64,000 nt of DNA from Saccharofermentans sp. (GTDB taxonomy: Bacteria; Bacillota; Clostridia; Saccharofermentanales; Saccharofermentanaceae). Shown here one piece after another: positions 45,358 through 52,572 of the stretch (position 1 is the first letter of the stretch; each line of letters starts with the position of its first letter). Position numbers and translations under genes: made by a program. The stretch spans positions 27,116-91,115 of the forward strand of contig JAILDX010000014.1 in the NCBI GenBank assembly GCA_024688685.1. The letters run 5' to 3'. The notes beneath the pieces are model-generated. The model saw nothing but the letters and a program-made list of their open reading frames with translations, had not been told where the DNA came from and did no database searches.

Positions 45358-46084
45358 GACAGCAATCGTAACAGGAAGCGCAAGAGGTATCGGCAAGGCA
45401 ATCGCAGAGACACTTGCAAAGGACGGATTCGACATCATCATCATCGATGCATGCCCTATCGAAGCATCAGAGGAGACTGCAAAGGAGATTGCATGTCTTG
45501 GCGTTAAGACAAAGGCTTACCGCTGCGATGTAACAAACTCTGAAGAGGTCAACAAGGTTGTTGAAGAGGTAAAAACAGAGTTCGGTTCAGTTGATGTTCT
45601 CGTAAACAACGCAGGCATCACAAAGGATGGTCTGCTCGTAAGGATGAAGGAAGAGGATTTCGATGCGGTTATCGCAGTCAACCTTAAGGGTACATACAAC
45701 TTCACAAGAGCTGCTGCTCCCATCATGATGAAGCAGAGATCAGGAAGGATCGTATCCATCAGTTCGATCGTCGGTATCCAGGGCAACGCAGGCCAGGTTA
45801 ACTACTCTGCATCAAAGGCAGGTATAATCGGCCTTACAAAGTCAGTTGCAAGAGAGCTCGCTTCACGCGGCGTTACATGCAATGCGATCGCTCCCGGATA
45901 TGTTGAGACTCCCATGACGGCAGTTCTTCCTGACAAGGTTAAGGAAGCAATGCTCGAGGCAATCCCCATGAAGCGTTATGGCCAGCCTTCCGACATCGCT
46001 AACGCAGTTGCGTTCCTCGTATCTGACAGAGCATCTTATATCACAGGTCAGGTGCTGAGCGTTGACGGCGGCATGCACATGTAA
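45350..46084 (+). CDS. fabG: 3-oxoacyl-ACP reductase
   Basis: NADPH-dependent short-chain dehydrogenase, 244 residues. TGSARGIGKAIA nucleotide motif, NNAG, catalytic Ser-Tyr-Lys in ISSIVG and VNYSASKAG, and the C-terminal YITGQVLSVDGGMHM typical of FabG. Start ATG 45350 with AAAGGAGG 5-6 bases ahead, inside the fabD end. The gap to fabF (139 bases) is filled by a structured repeat. Confidence 0.96.
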   Translation: MAKTAIVTGSARGIGKAIAETLAKDGFDIIIIDACPIEASEETAKEIACLGVKTKAYRCDVTNSEEVNKVVEEVKTEFGSVDVLVNNAGITKDGLLVRMKEEDFDAVIAVNLKGTYNFTRAAAPIMMKQRSGRIVSISSIVGIQGNAGQVNYSASKAGIIGLTKSVARELASRGVTCNAIAPGYVETPMTAVLPDKVKEAMLEAIPMKRYGQPSDIANAVAFLVSDRASYITGQVLSVDGGMHM

Positions 46085-46087
46085 TTT

Positions 46088-46198
46088 GGGGACGGTTCTG
46101 AAAACAGGGACACATCTGAAATTGAAAATGAAGGCCACCGCTGATCGCGGACTTACCGCAGAAGCGAAGCGACGAGGACAGAAGCAATCCGCGCGTGG
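46088..46198. repeat. REP-like structured repeat between fabG and fabF
   Basis: Begins GGGGACGGTTCTG (46088-46100) with GGGACAC after it, a sequence style often seen in elements linked to REP-associated (Y1) transposases. An inverted repeat CCAC..CGCGGA (46135-46151) / TCCGCG.GTGG (46188-46198) follows. Inside it, GCGGACTTACCGCAGA (46147-46162) and CGACGAGGACAGAAGC (46170-46185) are reverse-strand copies of blocks in the 11201-11375 element. Confidence 0.6.
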
Positions 46199-46223
46199 AC
46201 TGAATTAAGGAGACACAAACAAT

Positions 46224-47456
46224 ATGGCAAGAAGAGTAGTAATCACAGGAATGGGTGCCATCACACCTCTCGGAAACGACGTTGAGTCTTTCTGGGCAGG
46301 CCTTAAGAAGGGTAAGACTGCTGTTGCTCCCATCACGAAGTTTGACACGACAGACTGCAAGATCAAGCTGGCAGCTGAGGTCAAGGATTTTGACGTAACA
46401 AAGTACATGGATTTCAAGACTGCCAAGAGAATGGAGGGCTTCTCCCAGTATGCGGTTGCAGCCGCAACAGAGGCTGTCGACAATTCCGGTCTTGATATGT
46501 CCAAGGAAGATCCTTACCGCGTAGGCGTTATCGTTAGCTCAGGTATCGGTTCGATGCAGGCTCACGAGAGGGAGCAGGTCAAGGTCTATGAGGGCAAGAA
46601 GATAGCTCCTCTTTACATCCCTATGATGATCGCAAATATGGCTTCCGCAAACATCGCTATCAAGTACGGAATGAAGGGCAAGAATACATGTATCGTTACA
46701 GCATGTGCAACAGGTGCTCACTCCATCGGTGATGCTTTCAAGTCGATCAAGTACGACGAGGCTGACGTTATGGTTGCAGGCGGCTGCGAAGCTTCCATCT
46801 GTCTGTCGGGTGTACAGGGCTTCCATGCTCTTACTGCTCTCTCGACAAACGATGACCCCGAGACAGCATCCAGACCTTTTGATAAGGACCGTGACGGTTT
46901 CGTAATCGGTGAGGGTTCCGGTGTTGTTATCCTCGAGGAACTTGAGCACGCAAAGGCAAGAGGCGCGAAGATCCTCGCAGAGATCGTCGGCTACGGCGCA
47001 ACATGCGACGCATACCACATCACTTCTCCCGCAGAGGACGGATCAGGTGCAGGTACTGCAATGATCATCGCGATGAAGGAAGCAGGCGTTAAGCCTTCTG
47101 ATATTGACTATATCAACGCACACGGCACATCCACACACCACAACGACCTGTTCGAAACAAGAGCTATCAAGTTCGCTTTCGGTGAGGATGCATACAAGGT
47201 TGCGATCAACTCAACAAAGTCAATGATCGGTCACCTTCTTGGCGGTGCCGGCGGCGTCGAGCTCATCACCTGCGTCAAGGCGATCGAGGACGGTTTCGTA
47301 CACGTAACAGCAGGCTCCAGGGAGGCCGAGGGCGAAATGGATCTCGACTACACTTTCGGTGAGCCCAAGAATCTTGACATCCGCTATGCCATGACAAACA
47401 ACCTCGGCTTCGGCGGACACAATGCAACACTTATCGTAAAGAGATTTGAAGACTAA
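46224..47456 (+). CDS. fabF: Beta-ketoacyl-ACP synthase II
   Basis: Elongating condensing enzyme, 410 residues. Catalytic Cys in TACATGAHSIG, His in NAHGTSTHHND and His in SMIGHLLGGAGG; KSxxGH-like region intact; C-terminal NNLGFGGHNATL. It follows the structured repeat and has its own ribosome binding site (AAGGAG), but belongs to the fab operon by strand and content. FabF also supports thermal control of membrane fluidity in bacteria that make unsaturated fatty acids. Confidence 0.97.
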   Translation: MARRVVITGMGAITPLGNDVESFWAGLKKGKTAVAPITKFDTTDCKIKLAAEVKDFDVTKYMDFKTAKRMEGFSQYAVAAATEAVDNSGLDMSKEDPYRVGVIVSSGIGSMQAHEREQVKVYEGKKIAPLYIPMMIANMASANIAIKYGMKGKNTCIVTACATGAHSIGDAFKSIKYDEADVMVAGGCEASICLSGVQGFHALTALSTNDDPETASRPFDKDRDGFVIGEGSGVVILEELEHAKARGAKILAEIVGYGATCDAYHITSPAEDGSGAGTAMIIAMKEAGVKPSDIDYINAHGTSTHHNDLFETRAIKFAFGEDAYKVAINSTKSMIGHLLGGAGGVELITCVKAIEDGFVHVTAGSREAEGEMDLDYTFGEPKNLDIRYAMTNNLGFGGHNATLIVKRFED

Positions 47457-47473
47457 TTCGCGGAGGTTTGATT

Positions 47474-47908
47474 ATGGCTAATTCACTCAACATCAAGCAG
47501 ATCATGGACATCCTTCCCCACCGTCAGCCGTTCCTGCTGATCGACAGGGTAGAGGACTACGAGCCCGGACAGTATTGTATCGCATACAAGAACATCACAT
47601 ACAATGAGCCTTTCTTCGCAGGTCACTTCCCCGGTGAGCCCATCGTTCCCGGTGTCCTGACAGTAGAGATGCTCGCACAGACAGGTGCTGTTGCGATCCT
47701 TTGCCAGCCTGAGTTCAAGGGCAAGATCGCTGTATTTGCCGGCATCGATAACTGTAAGTTCAAGCGTCCCATCGTACCCGGCGACGTTGTCAGACTTGAG
47801 ACAAAGATTACCGCTGTAAGAGGCCCTGTGGGAATGGGTGAGGCAACGGCTACTGTTGACGGTCAGGTCGCAGTCAAGTGCACGATCAAGTTCGCGATCA
47901 TGCAGTGA
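47474..47908 (+). CDS. fabZ: 3-hydroxyacyl-ACP dehydratase
   Basis: Hot-dog fold dehydratase, 144 residues. LPHRQPFLLIDRV and the active-site motif GHFPGEPIVPGVLTVEMLAQ with catalytic His and Glu are intact. The ATG at 47474 with CGGAGG 7 bases ahead is better than the TTG at 47468. Last gene of the fab operon; a strong terminator follows. The operon lacks acc genes, so malonyl-CoA is made from genes elsewhere. Confidence 0.96.
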   Translation: MANSLNIKQIMDILPHRQPFLLIDRVEDYEPGQYCIAYKNITYNEPFFAGHFPGEPIVPGVLTVEMLAQTGAVAILCQPEFKGKIAVFAGIDNCKFKRPIVPGDVVRLETKITAVRGPVGMGEATATVDGQVAVKCTIKFAIMQ

Positions 47909-47946
47909 TCCTTTAAGCAGCTTGTAAAAAGGTCTACAGATATATG

Positions 47947-47979
47947 ACTGCCCCGGAGCGATTGCTTTGGGGCAGTTTT
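47947..47979 (+). terminator. Terminator of the fab operon
   Basis: Eight-base stem ACTGCCCC (47947-47954) / GGGGCAGT (47969-47976) followed by four T. It sits 38 bases after the fabZ stop. Confidence 0.85.
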
Positions 47980-48026
47980 GTATTTGTGTTACACTACTGT
48001 CAGCAGCATAGTGAAGGAGGCTCATC

Positions 48027-48944
48027 ATGAATGACGTTTTGATTGGAACATGGGCGTGGGGAACAGGAAGCAACGGTTCCAAGATGGTCTTTGGCAATAA
48101 GCAGGATCCTGCCGTTTTAGGCCAGGCATTTAATAAAGCTGTTGAACTCGGGTTCCTGAACTGGGACACGGCGGCTGTTTACGGAATGGGCACATGTGAG
48201 ACCCTTCTCGGCACGCTGATCAAAGGGCATGATGACATATTTATATCGACTAAGTTTATGCCCGGTAAGAAGTATAAAAGCGGTGCGCTGGTCAAGTCAT
48301 TTGAGGAGAGCATGACGCGTCTGGGGCGTGACTGTGCAGACCTGTTCTGGATCCATGTGCCACATAACCTTGAGGCCAATCTGGCAGAGGCTGTTCCTCT
48401 CATGAAGGAGGGGCGGATAAGGTCTTTAGGGGTGTCGAATGTTTCGATAGATCATATAAAGACGGCGGAGGCTTTACTGATGGCTGAGGGTCTGAAGCTC
48501 GGCGCGGTCCAGAATCATTTCAGTCTGCTCAGAAACGACCAGAAGCCGATCATCGGCTACTGCAATAAAAACGGCATACGCTACTATGCATACATGGTAC
48601 TGGAGCAGGGCGCGCTTGCGGGCAATTATAATGCGCAGAATCATTTTCCGACGTTCTCGATGAGGGGACTGTCGTTTCCCAAGAGCAAGTTTAAGAAGAT
48701 CGACGGGCTGCTTGGTATGATGAGCGAGATGGCGGTCACTTATAACGTTGACCCGTCACAGATACCGATCCTCTGGGCGATCGGCAACGGTGCAACACCG
48801 ATAGTCGGGATAACAAAGCCGTCGCACGCCGAGAAACTGGCCGCAGGCATGAATGTCACGCTTACTGAGTCAGAGATCAAAAAGCTTACTGATGCTGCAG
48901 CAGCGACAGGTATAAGACAGCAGGGTATCTGGGAACCGCAGTGA
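48027..48944 (+). CDS. Aldo/keto reductase
   Basis: A 305-residue NADPH-dependent oxidoreductase of the aldo/keto reductase superfamily with a TIM-barrel pattern. The N-terminal LGTWAWG-like segment (IGTWAWGTGSNG), WDTAAVYGMGTCETLLG (catalytic Asp and Tyr), STKFMPGKK (Lys), and SLGVSNVSIDHI are seen; the C-terminal cofactor loop reads GNGATPIVGITKPSHAEKL. Physiological substrate unknown. Single gene with ribosome binding site AAGGAGG, separated from fabZ by a terminator. Confidence 0.88.
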   Translation: MNDVLIGTWAWGTGSNGSKMVFGNKQDPAVLGQAFNKAVELGFLNWDTAAVYGMGTCETLLGTLIKGHDDIFISTKFMPGKKYKSGALVKSFEESMTRLGRDCADLFWIHVPHNLEANLAEAVPLMKEGRIRSLGVSNVSIDHIKTAEALLMAEGLKLGAVQNHFSLLRNDQKPIIGYCNKNGIRYYAYMVLEQGALAGNYNAQNHFPTFSMRGLSFPKSKFKKIDGLLGMMSEMAVTYNVDPSQIPILWAIGNGATPIVGITKPSHAEKLAAGMNVTLTESEIKKLTDAAAATGIRQQGIWEPQ

Positions 48945-49048
48945 GTTTTGCCGGTGACCTTTGTGTGCAGAGTGATTCAGGGTTTCCCATGTCGAGGATC
49001 GACATGAAAGTGCTTGATGAAACGGGCACCCGAATCGGTGATGGAGTA

Positions 49049-49090
49049 ATGTCGCTAAAAATCTCAAAATAGCGACAAATTTAGCGACAT
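49049..49090. repeat. TGTCGCTA inverted repeat in an intergenic region
   Basis: ATGTCGCTAAA (49049-49059) and TTTAGCGACAT (49080-49090) form an 11-base inverted repeat, with a further AGCGACA at 49071-49077. The surrounding 180 bases (48945-49124) show no convincing gene. A plus-strand frame reads like a short tail (SDKFSDIG), so this may be the relic of a decayed gene. Confidence 0.45.
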
Positions 49091-49124
49091 CGGCTGAAGC
49101 CGGACCCGTCGGCGGGCGCCTGTC

Positions 49125-49592
49125 TTACTCTTCAGATATAAGATTAAGATCATCCTTAACCCTGGCAACGATCGCGCTCTCGCCGGGGTTATATTCTTTC
49201 TTGCCGAACATTATGGCGATGGGCAGTCCTTCAAGTCCGCGGATAATATAATTGCCGTTGTCGGTCTTGCCGATTACCTCGCCTGTGAGGAACTCGTAGT
49301 CGTGATTCTTTAATGCCTTACCTGTGGCGAACATATCATAGATCGCGTAGAAAGGGAAAAAGACAGCGATGATTCCGATTGCGCTGAAAACAACTCTGTT
49401 GAGAAAAATAACGAGCAGGACAGCTATTGTTAAGATAACAACCGATACTATAATGGAGATCGGAACCAACTTTATAGATGATGATCTTGCCTTCTTAACG
49501 AACTTCTGCTCAAGCTCCTCGCTTACCGTAACAGGGCTTAAGAGCTGCTTGCCAACTGCATCTTTAATTGCGAACTTTGCATCTGCTGCCAT
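49125..49592 (-). CDS. Small membrane protein of unknown function
   Basis: A 155-residue protein: N-terminal amphipathic region (about 1-40), two membrane helices (about 42-65 and 67-88), then a cytoplasmic or exported C-terminal beta domain (GEVIGKTDNGNYIIRGLEGLPIAIMFGKKEYNPGESAIVARVKDDL). No family recognised. Ribosome binding site AAGGAGG. It follows the gene at 49602 by 9 bases and is probably in the same FabT-box-controlled unit. Confidence 0.6.
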   Translation of the reverse strand: MAADAKFAIKDAVGKQLLSPVTVSEELEQKFVKKARSSSIKLVPISIIVSVVILTIAVLLVIFLNRVVFSAIGIIAVFFPFYAIYDMFATGKALKNHDYEFLTGEVIGKTDNGNYIIRGLEGLPIAIMFGKKEYNPGESAIVARVKDDLNLISEE

Positions 49593-49601
49593 AGTGCCTC
49601 C

Positions 49602-50309
49602 TTAAATATCCACGACCATCTCAACAGTCTCGCCCGGTCCGACAGAAGCAACCTTGCGGACTGTGCCGTCAGACGGTAAAAACTCATAAATGGTGTTTTT
49701 CATATCGAAGAATACTCTTCCGTTATCCACGTAAGTGTATCCACAATAGAAGGAACCGTCAAGTTTTTCTATGCAGGTTCTGAATTCCGGATAACTGTCG
49801 AACAGAGCCTCGGTCGTTATATCAACAAACACAGTATAGTTATGGTCGACTTCCTCATACCTGTTACGCAGATCCTCGTTCGAGAAACTGTTGTAACCGG
49901 ACATTTCGCATGCACTGATCTTGCCGGTAGTCTTATCCATTTTATATACGTGAGCGGTATCAGAAGTGTGGTAGTAATATACGTAATCACCAAGCTCACA
50001 CGCGAGTGACTCGATGTTCGAATACTCGCTGGTAAATGCTTCTCCGTCAGCGGCAAGAACAGCCGCAAATGCATCTTCCAGAGCAGCCTGACGCTCAGAA
50101 CGGATCTTCTCATACTTATCCTCATTCATCGATGCGGACAGGAGCTTAATGCGAAGGATCGGATTGACGTCATAGAATCCGTATGAAGTGGTTAACAGCC
50201 CCGAGGACGATGTGACGATCGAAACATCACGGGGAACAAACACAAGAACTGCGCCGCCGATGATCAGCGCGATAATAACACTAAGCAGTATAATGATCTT
50301 CTTACTCAT
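49602..50309 (-). CDS. Membrane-anchored protein of unknown function under a FabT-like box
   Basis: A 235-residue protein with one N-terminal membrane helix (about residues 4-25) and a mostly acidic extracellular domain with no known motif (DYVYYYHTSDTAHVYKMD, YPEFRTCIEKLDGSFYCGYTY, GPGETVEMVVDI). The ATG at 50309 is preferred over 50315 because GGAGG is then 9 bases away. Its promoter on the minus strand is TTGATA (50355-50360), 16 bases, TATTAT (50333-50338) with an extended TG; the FabT-like palindrome covers the -35. This suggests expression follows membrane lipid supply. Confidence 0.6.
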   Translation of the reverse strand: MSKKIIILLSVIIALIIGGAVLVFVPRDVSIVTSSSGLLTTSYGFYDVNPILRIKLLSASMNEDKYEKIRSERQAALEDAFAAVLAADGEAFTSEYSNIESLACELGDYVYYYHTSDTAHVYKMDKTTGKISACEMSGYNSFSNEDLRNRYEEVDHNYTVFVDITTEALFDSYPEFRTCIEKLDGSFYCGYTYVDNGRVFFDMKNTIYEFLPSDGTVRKVASVGPGETVEMVVDI

Positions 50310-50346
50310 AATCATTCCCCTCCTTTACATGGATAATACCACGGTT

Positions 50347-50363
50347 ATTTTGATTATCAAAAT
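50347..50363. promoter_or_regulatory. FabT-like operator upstream of a membrane-protein gene
   Basis: Perfect 17-base palindrome ATTTTGATTATCAAAAT. It overlaps the -35 of the minus-strand gene at 49602-50309 and shares 13 identical bases with the box at the fab promoter (42447-42459). Confidence 0.7.
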
Positions 50364-50395
50364 AATTTCGCATGAAATCTGCGGCAACACATCAT

Positions 50396-50424
50396 TTGAC
50401 AAATCAAACCCACCGTGATTTAAT
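50396..50424 (+). promoter_or_regulatory. Promoter of the aromatic amino acid operon
   Basis: TTGACA (50396-50401), 17-base spacer, TTTAAT (50419-50424) with TGA before it (extended -10). Predicted transcription start about 50431, only about 3 bases before the leader peptide ATG. Confidence 0.75.
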
Positions 50425-50433
50425 GATTGCATT

Positions 50434-50511
50434 ATGAAAACCGAAGTCTTTACATACGCATACTTTTACTTTTACTTTGGCGGTAAGAACCAGAGCGATT
50501 TGTGTGCGTAA
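50434..50511 (+). CDS. Phe/Tyr-rich leader peptide of the aro operon
   Basis: A 25-codon open frame, ATG 50434 to TAA 50509-50511. Codons 6-15 read Phe-Thr-Tyr-Ala-Tyr-Phe-Tyr-Phe-Tyr-Phe, so eight of ten consecutive codons are Tyr or Phe. No ribosome binding site precedes it; the promoter places the transcript start at its ATG, so it may be translated as a leaderless frame. It acts, by inference, as the sensor of charged tRNA-Phe and tRNA-Tyr for the attenuator at 50503-50576. Confidence 0.8.
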   Translation: MKTEVFTYAYFYFYFGGKNQSDLCA

Positions 50512-50576
50512 AGAATCAGGGAAAAAAAGTAACTAACAGAGTGCCGCACGGATCGCAAAACCGGGCGGCTTTTTTT
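50503..50576 (+). terminator. Attenuator: alternative antiterminator/terminator upstream of aroF
   Basis: Terminator: GCCGC.CGG (50543-50551) pairs with CCG.GCGGC (50561-50569), then seven T (50570-50576). Competing pairing: TGTGCG at the end of the leader frame (50503-50508) pairs with CGCACG (50545-50550), the left arm of the terminator. A ribosome halted on the Phe/Tyr codons leaves 50503-50508 free (readthrough); one reaching the stop codon covers it (termination). Confidence 0.75.
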
Positions 50577-50595
50577 GGTTAAGGAGGAAAACAAA

Positions 50596-51594
50596 ATGAT
50601 CGCACAACTTAAGAACACAGCAACACCTACCGAGATAGAGATGCTCGTCTCATGGCTTGAGAAAAAGGGTGTAAAGGTAACCCCTATCCACGGTGAGTAC
50701 TGCACCATCCTTGGTCTTGTAGGAGATACGACAAAGATCGACATCGATGTGCTGGAGAGCATGAGCATCGTTGAAGCCGTAAAGAGAATTTCAGAACCTT
50801 TTAAGGCTGCGAACAGAAAGTTCCATCCTGAGGACACAGTAGTGGATATCGGAGGTGTGAAGATTGGCGGAGGCAATTTCGCGATCATTGCAGGACCCTG
50901 TTCGGTTGAGTCGGAGGAGCAGATCCTCACAACGGCAAGAGCGGTAAAAGCAGCCGGTGCAACACTTCTCAGGGGCGGTGCGTTCAAGCCGAGAACATCT
51001 CCCTACGATTTCCAGGGTCTTAAGGAGGAAGGATTAAAGCTCCTGCTTAAGGCAAAGGAAGAGACGGGACTCCCCATTGTTACAGAGATCATGGCGATCC
51101 ATCATCTGCCCCTTTTTGAGGATATCGACTGCATCCAGGTCGGCGCACGCAACATGCAGAACTTCGAGCTCCTGAAGGCCCTCGGCAAGACAAATAAGCC
51201 GATCCTCCTGAAGCGCGGCATGTCGGCAACGATGAAGGAACTCCTCATGAGTGCTGAATACATCATGAGCGAAGGCAATCCCAATGTCATCCTCTGCGAG
51301 AGAGGCATCAGGACATACGAGACTTATACACGCAATACATTTGACCTTTCTGCTATCCCGATGCTCAAGGAGCTGACACATCTTCCTATCGTTGCAGATC
51401 CTTCACACGCTACGGGCAGGGCATCACTTATCAAACCTATGGCGATGAGTGCGACGGCAGCAGGATGTGACGGTCTCGAGATCGAGGTTCACCCCAATCC
51501 GAACGAGGCGATGAGCGATGGTGCGCAGTCACTTAAGCCCGAACAGTTCGCCACCGTTGTGGAGGCAGTAAAAAGGGTTCGCAGTATCCTCTGA
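50596..51594 (+). CDS. aroF: 3-deoxy-7-phosphoheptulonate (DAHP) synthase, type I-beta
   Basis: First enzyme of the shikimate pathway: joins phosphoenolpyruvate and erythrose 4-phosphate. 332 residues. The N-terminal about 75 residues are a ferredoxin-like regulatory domain of the kind that gives Tyr/Phe feedback in Thermotoga DAHP synthase; the barrel follows with [37 protein letters not shown] and [20 protein letters not shown] 50596 with AAGGAGG is preferred to 50575, which lies in the terminator. Expression is probably controlled by the Phe/Tyr attenuator just upstream. Confidence 0.96.
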   Translation: MIAQLKNTATPTEIEMLVSWLEKKGVKVTPIHGEYCTILGLVGDTTKIDIDVLESMSIVEAVKRISEPFKAANRKFHPEDTVVDIGGVKIGGGNFAIIAGPCSVESEEQILTTARAVKAAGATLLRGGAFKPRTSPYDFQGLKEEGLKLLLKAKEETGLPIVTEIMAIHHLPLFEDIDCIQVGARNMQNFELLKALGKTNKPILLKRGMSATMKELLMSAEYIMSEGNPNVILCERGIRTYETYTRNTFDLSAIPMLKELTHLPIVADPSHATGRASLIKPMAMSATAAGCDGLEIEVHPNPNEAMSDGAQSLKPEQFATVVEAVKRVRSIL

Positions 51595-51639
51595 TTTTAT
51601 TTATAATATATGTATCCTAAAATCGGGGAGTGTGGCTGA

Positions 51640-52572
51640 ATGCTTAAAAACAGATTGGAGAAGATCGAGTTCCCTTTCGATCCTGACAAGAATAAAGGAC
51701 CAAAGGCGGGGACGATCGGTCTGGTTGGACTGGGACTTATCGGAGGTTCCTTTGCAAAGGCATACAAGACGCGCGCTCCGAGATTTAAGGTATATGCGGT
51801 AAACAGGACGAAGTCCACTCTTCAGAAGGCGATAGATGAAGGTTTCGTTGACGGCGTGCTCGATGAGAACACGATCCCGGAATGCGACCTTATCATTATC
51901 AGTCTCTTCCCGCAGGCAGCGATAAAGTACATCGAGGAGAACAAGCAGTTCTTCAAGCCGAATACGATAGTTGCCGATGCGTGCGGCAATAAGCGCGGCA
52001 TCTGCAGGGAGGGTTTCAAGCTCGCTGAAGATGAGGACTTCTGTTTTATAGGGGCGCATCCGATGGCAGGTACGCAGTTCTCGGGTTACGATAACTCAAA
52101 GGCTGATATGTTTACGGGAAGCTCGATAGTCCTCGTTCCGACACTCGACTCGGAGTTTGATATCACTTCCAAGCATGAGATGATCATTTCGAGGCTGAGG
52201 ACTCTCCTGGCACCGATCGGTTTCGGCGAGTACAGAGTTACGGATGCGGCGACGCATGACATGATGATCGCATATACATCACAGCTTGGACATGTTATCG
52301 CAAGCAGTTATATAAGGAATCCCCTGGCAATGGAGAGCGACGGTTTCGTGGGCGGAAGCTTTAGGGATATGACGAGGATCGCATACTGCAATTCTGATAT
52401 GTGGTCCGAGCTCTTTCTTGAGAATAAGGATAATCTCGTTCCTGCCATAGACTCACTGATCGGGGAACTGGATAAGTTCAGGAATACTATCGGTCAGGGG
52501 GATTACGACGGGCTTAAGAAGTTGCTCGAAGAAGGCAGCAAACGGAAGGAAAAGATCAGCAGCAATGAGTGA
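51640..52572 (+). CDS. tyrA: Prephenate dehydrogenase
   Basis: Oxidatively decarboxylates prephenate to 4-hydroxyphenylpyruvate for tyrosine synthesis. 310 residues. NAD-binding GLVGLGLIGGSFAKAY, GAHPMAGTQFSGY (prephenate His) and the helical dimerisation domain with THDMMIAYTSQLGHVIASS and FVGGSFRDMTRIA. No ACT domain. Ribosome binding site GGGGAG. A possible extra promoter, TATAAT at about 51602, lies before it. It overlaps aroB by 8 bases. A matching prephenate dehydratase (pheA) is not in the window. Confidence 0.94.
   Translation: MLKNRLEKIEFPFDPDKNKGPKAGTIGLVGLGLIGGSFAKAYKTRAPRFKVYAVNRTKSTLQKAIDEGFVDGVLDENTIPECDLIIISLFPQAAIKYIEENKQFFKPNTIVADACGNKRGICREGFKLAEDEDFCFIGAHPMAGTQFSGYDNSKADMFTGSSIVLVPTLDSEFDITSKHEMIISRLRTLLAPIGFGEYRVTDAATHDMMIAYTSQLGHVIASSYIRNPLAMESDGFVGGSFRDMTRIAYCNSDMWSELFLENKDNLVPAIDSLIGELDKFRNTIGQGDYDGLKKLLEEGSKRKEKISSNE

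Noticed and set aside
46088..46198. A phage or plasmid remnant between fabG and fabF
   Set aside because: No coding capacity; the sequence is better explained as a short structured repeat related to the one at 11.2 kb.
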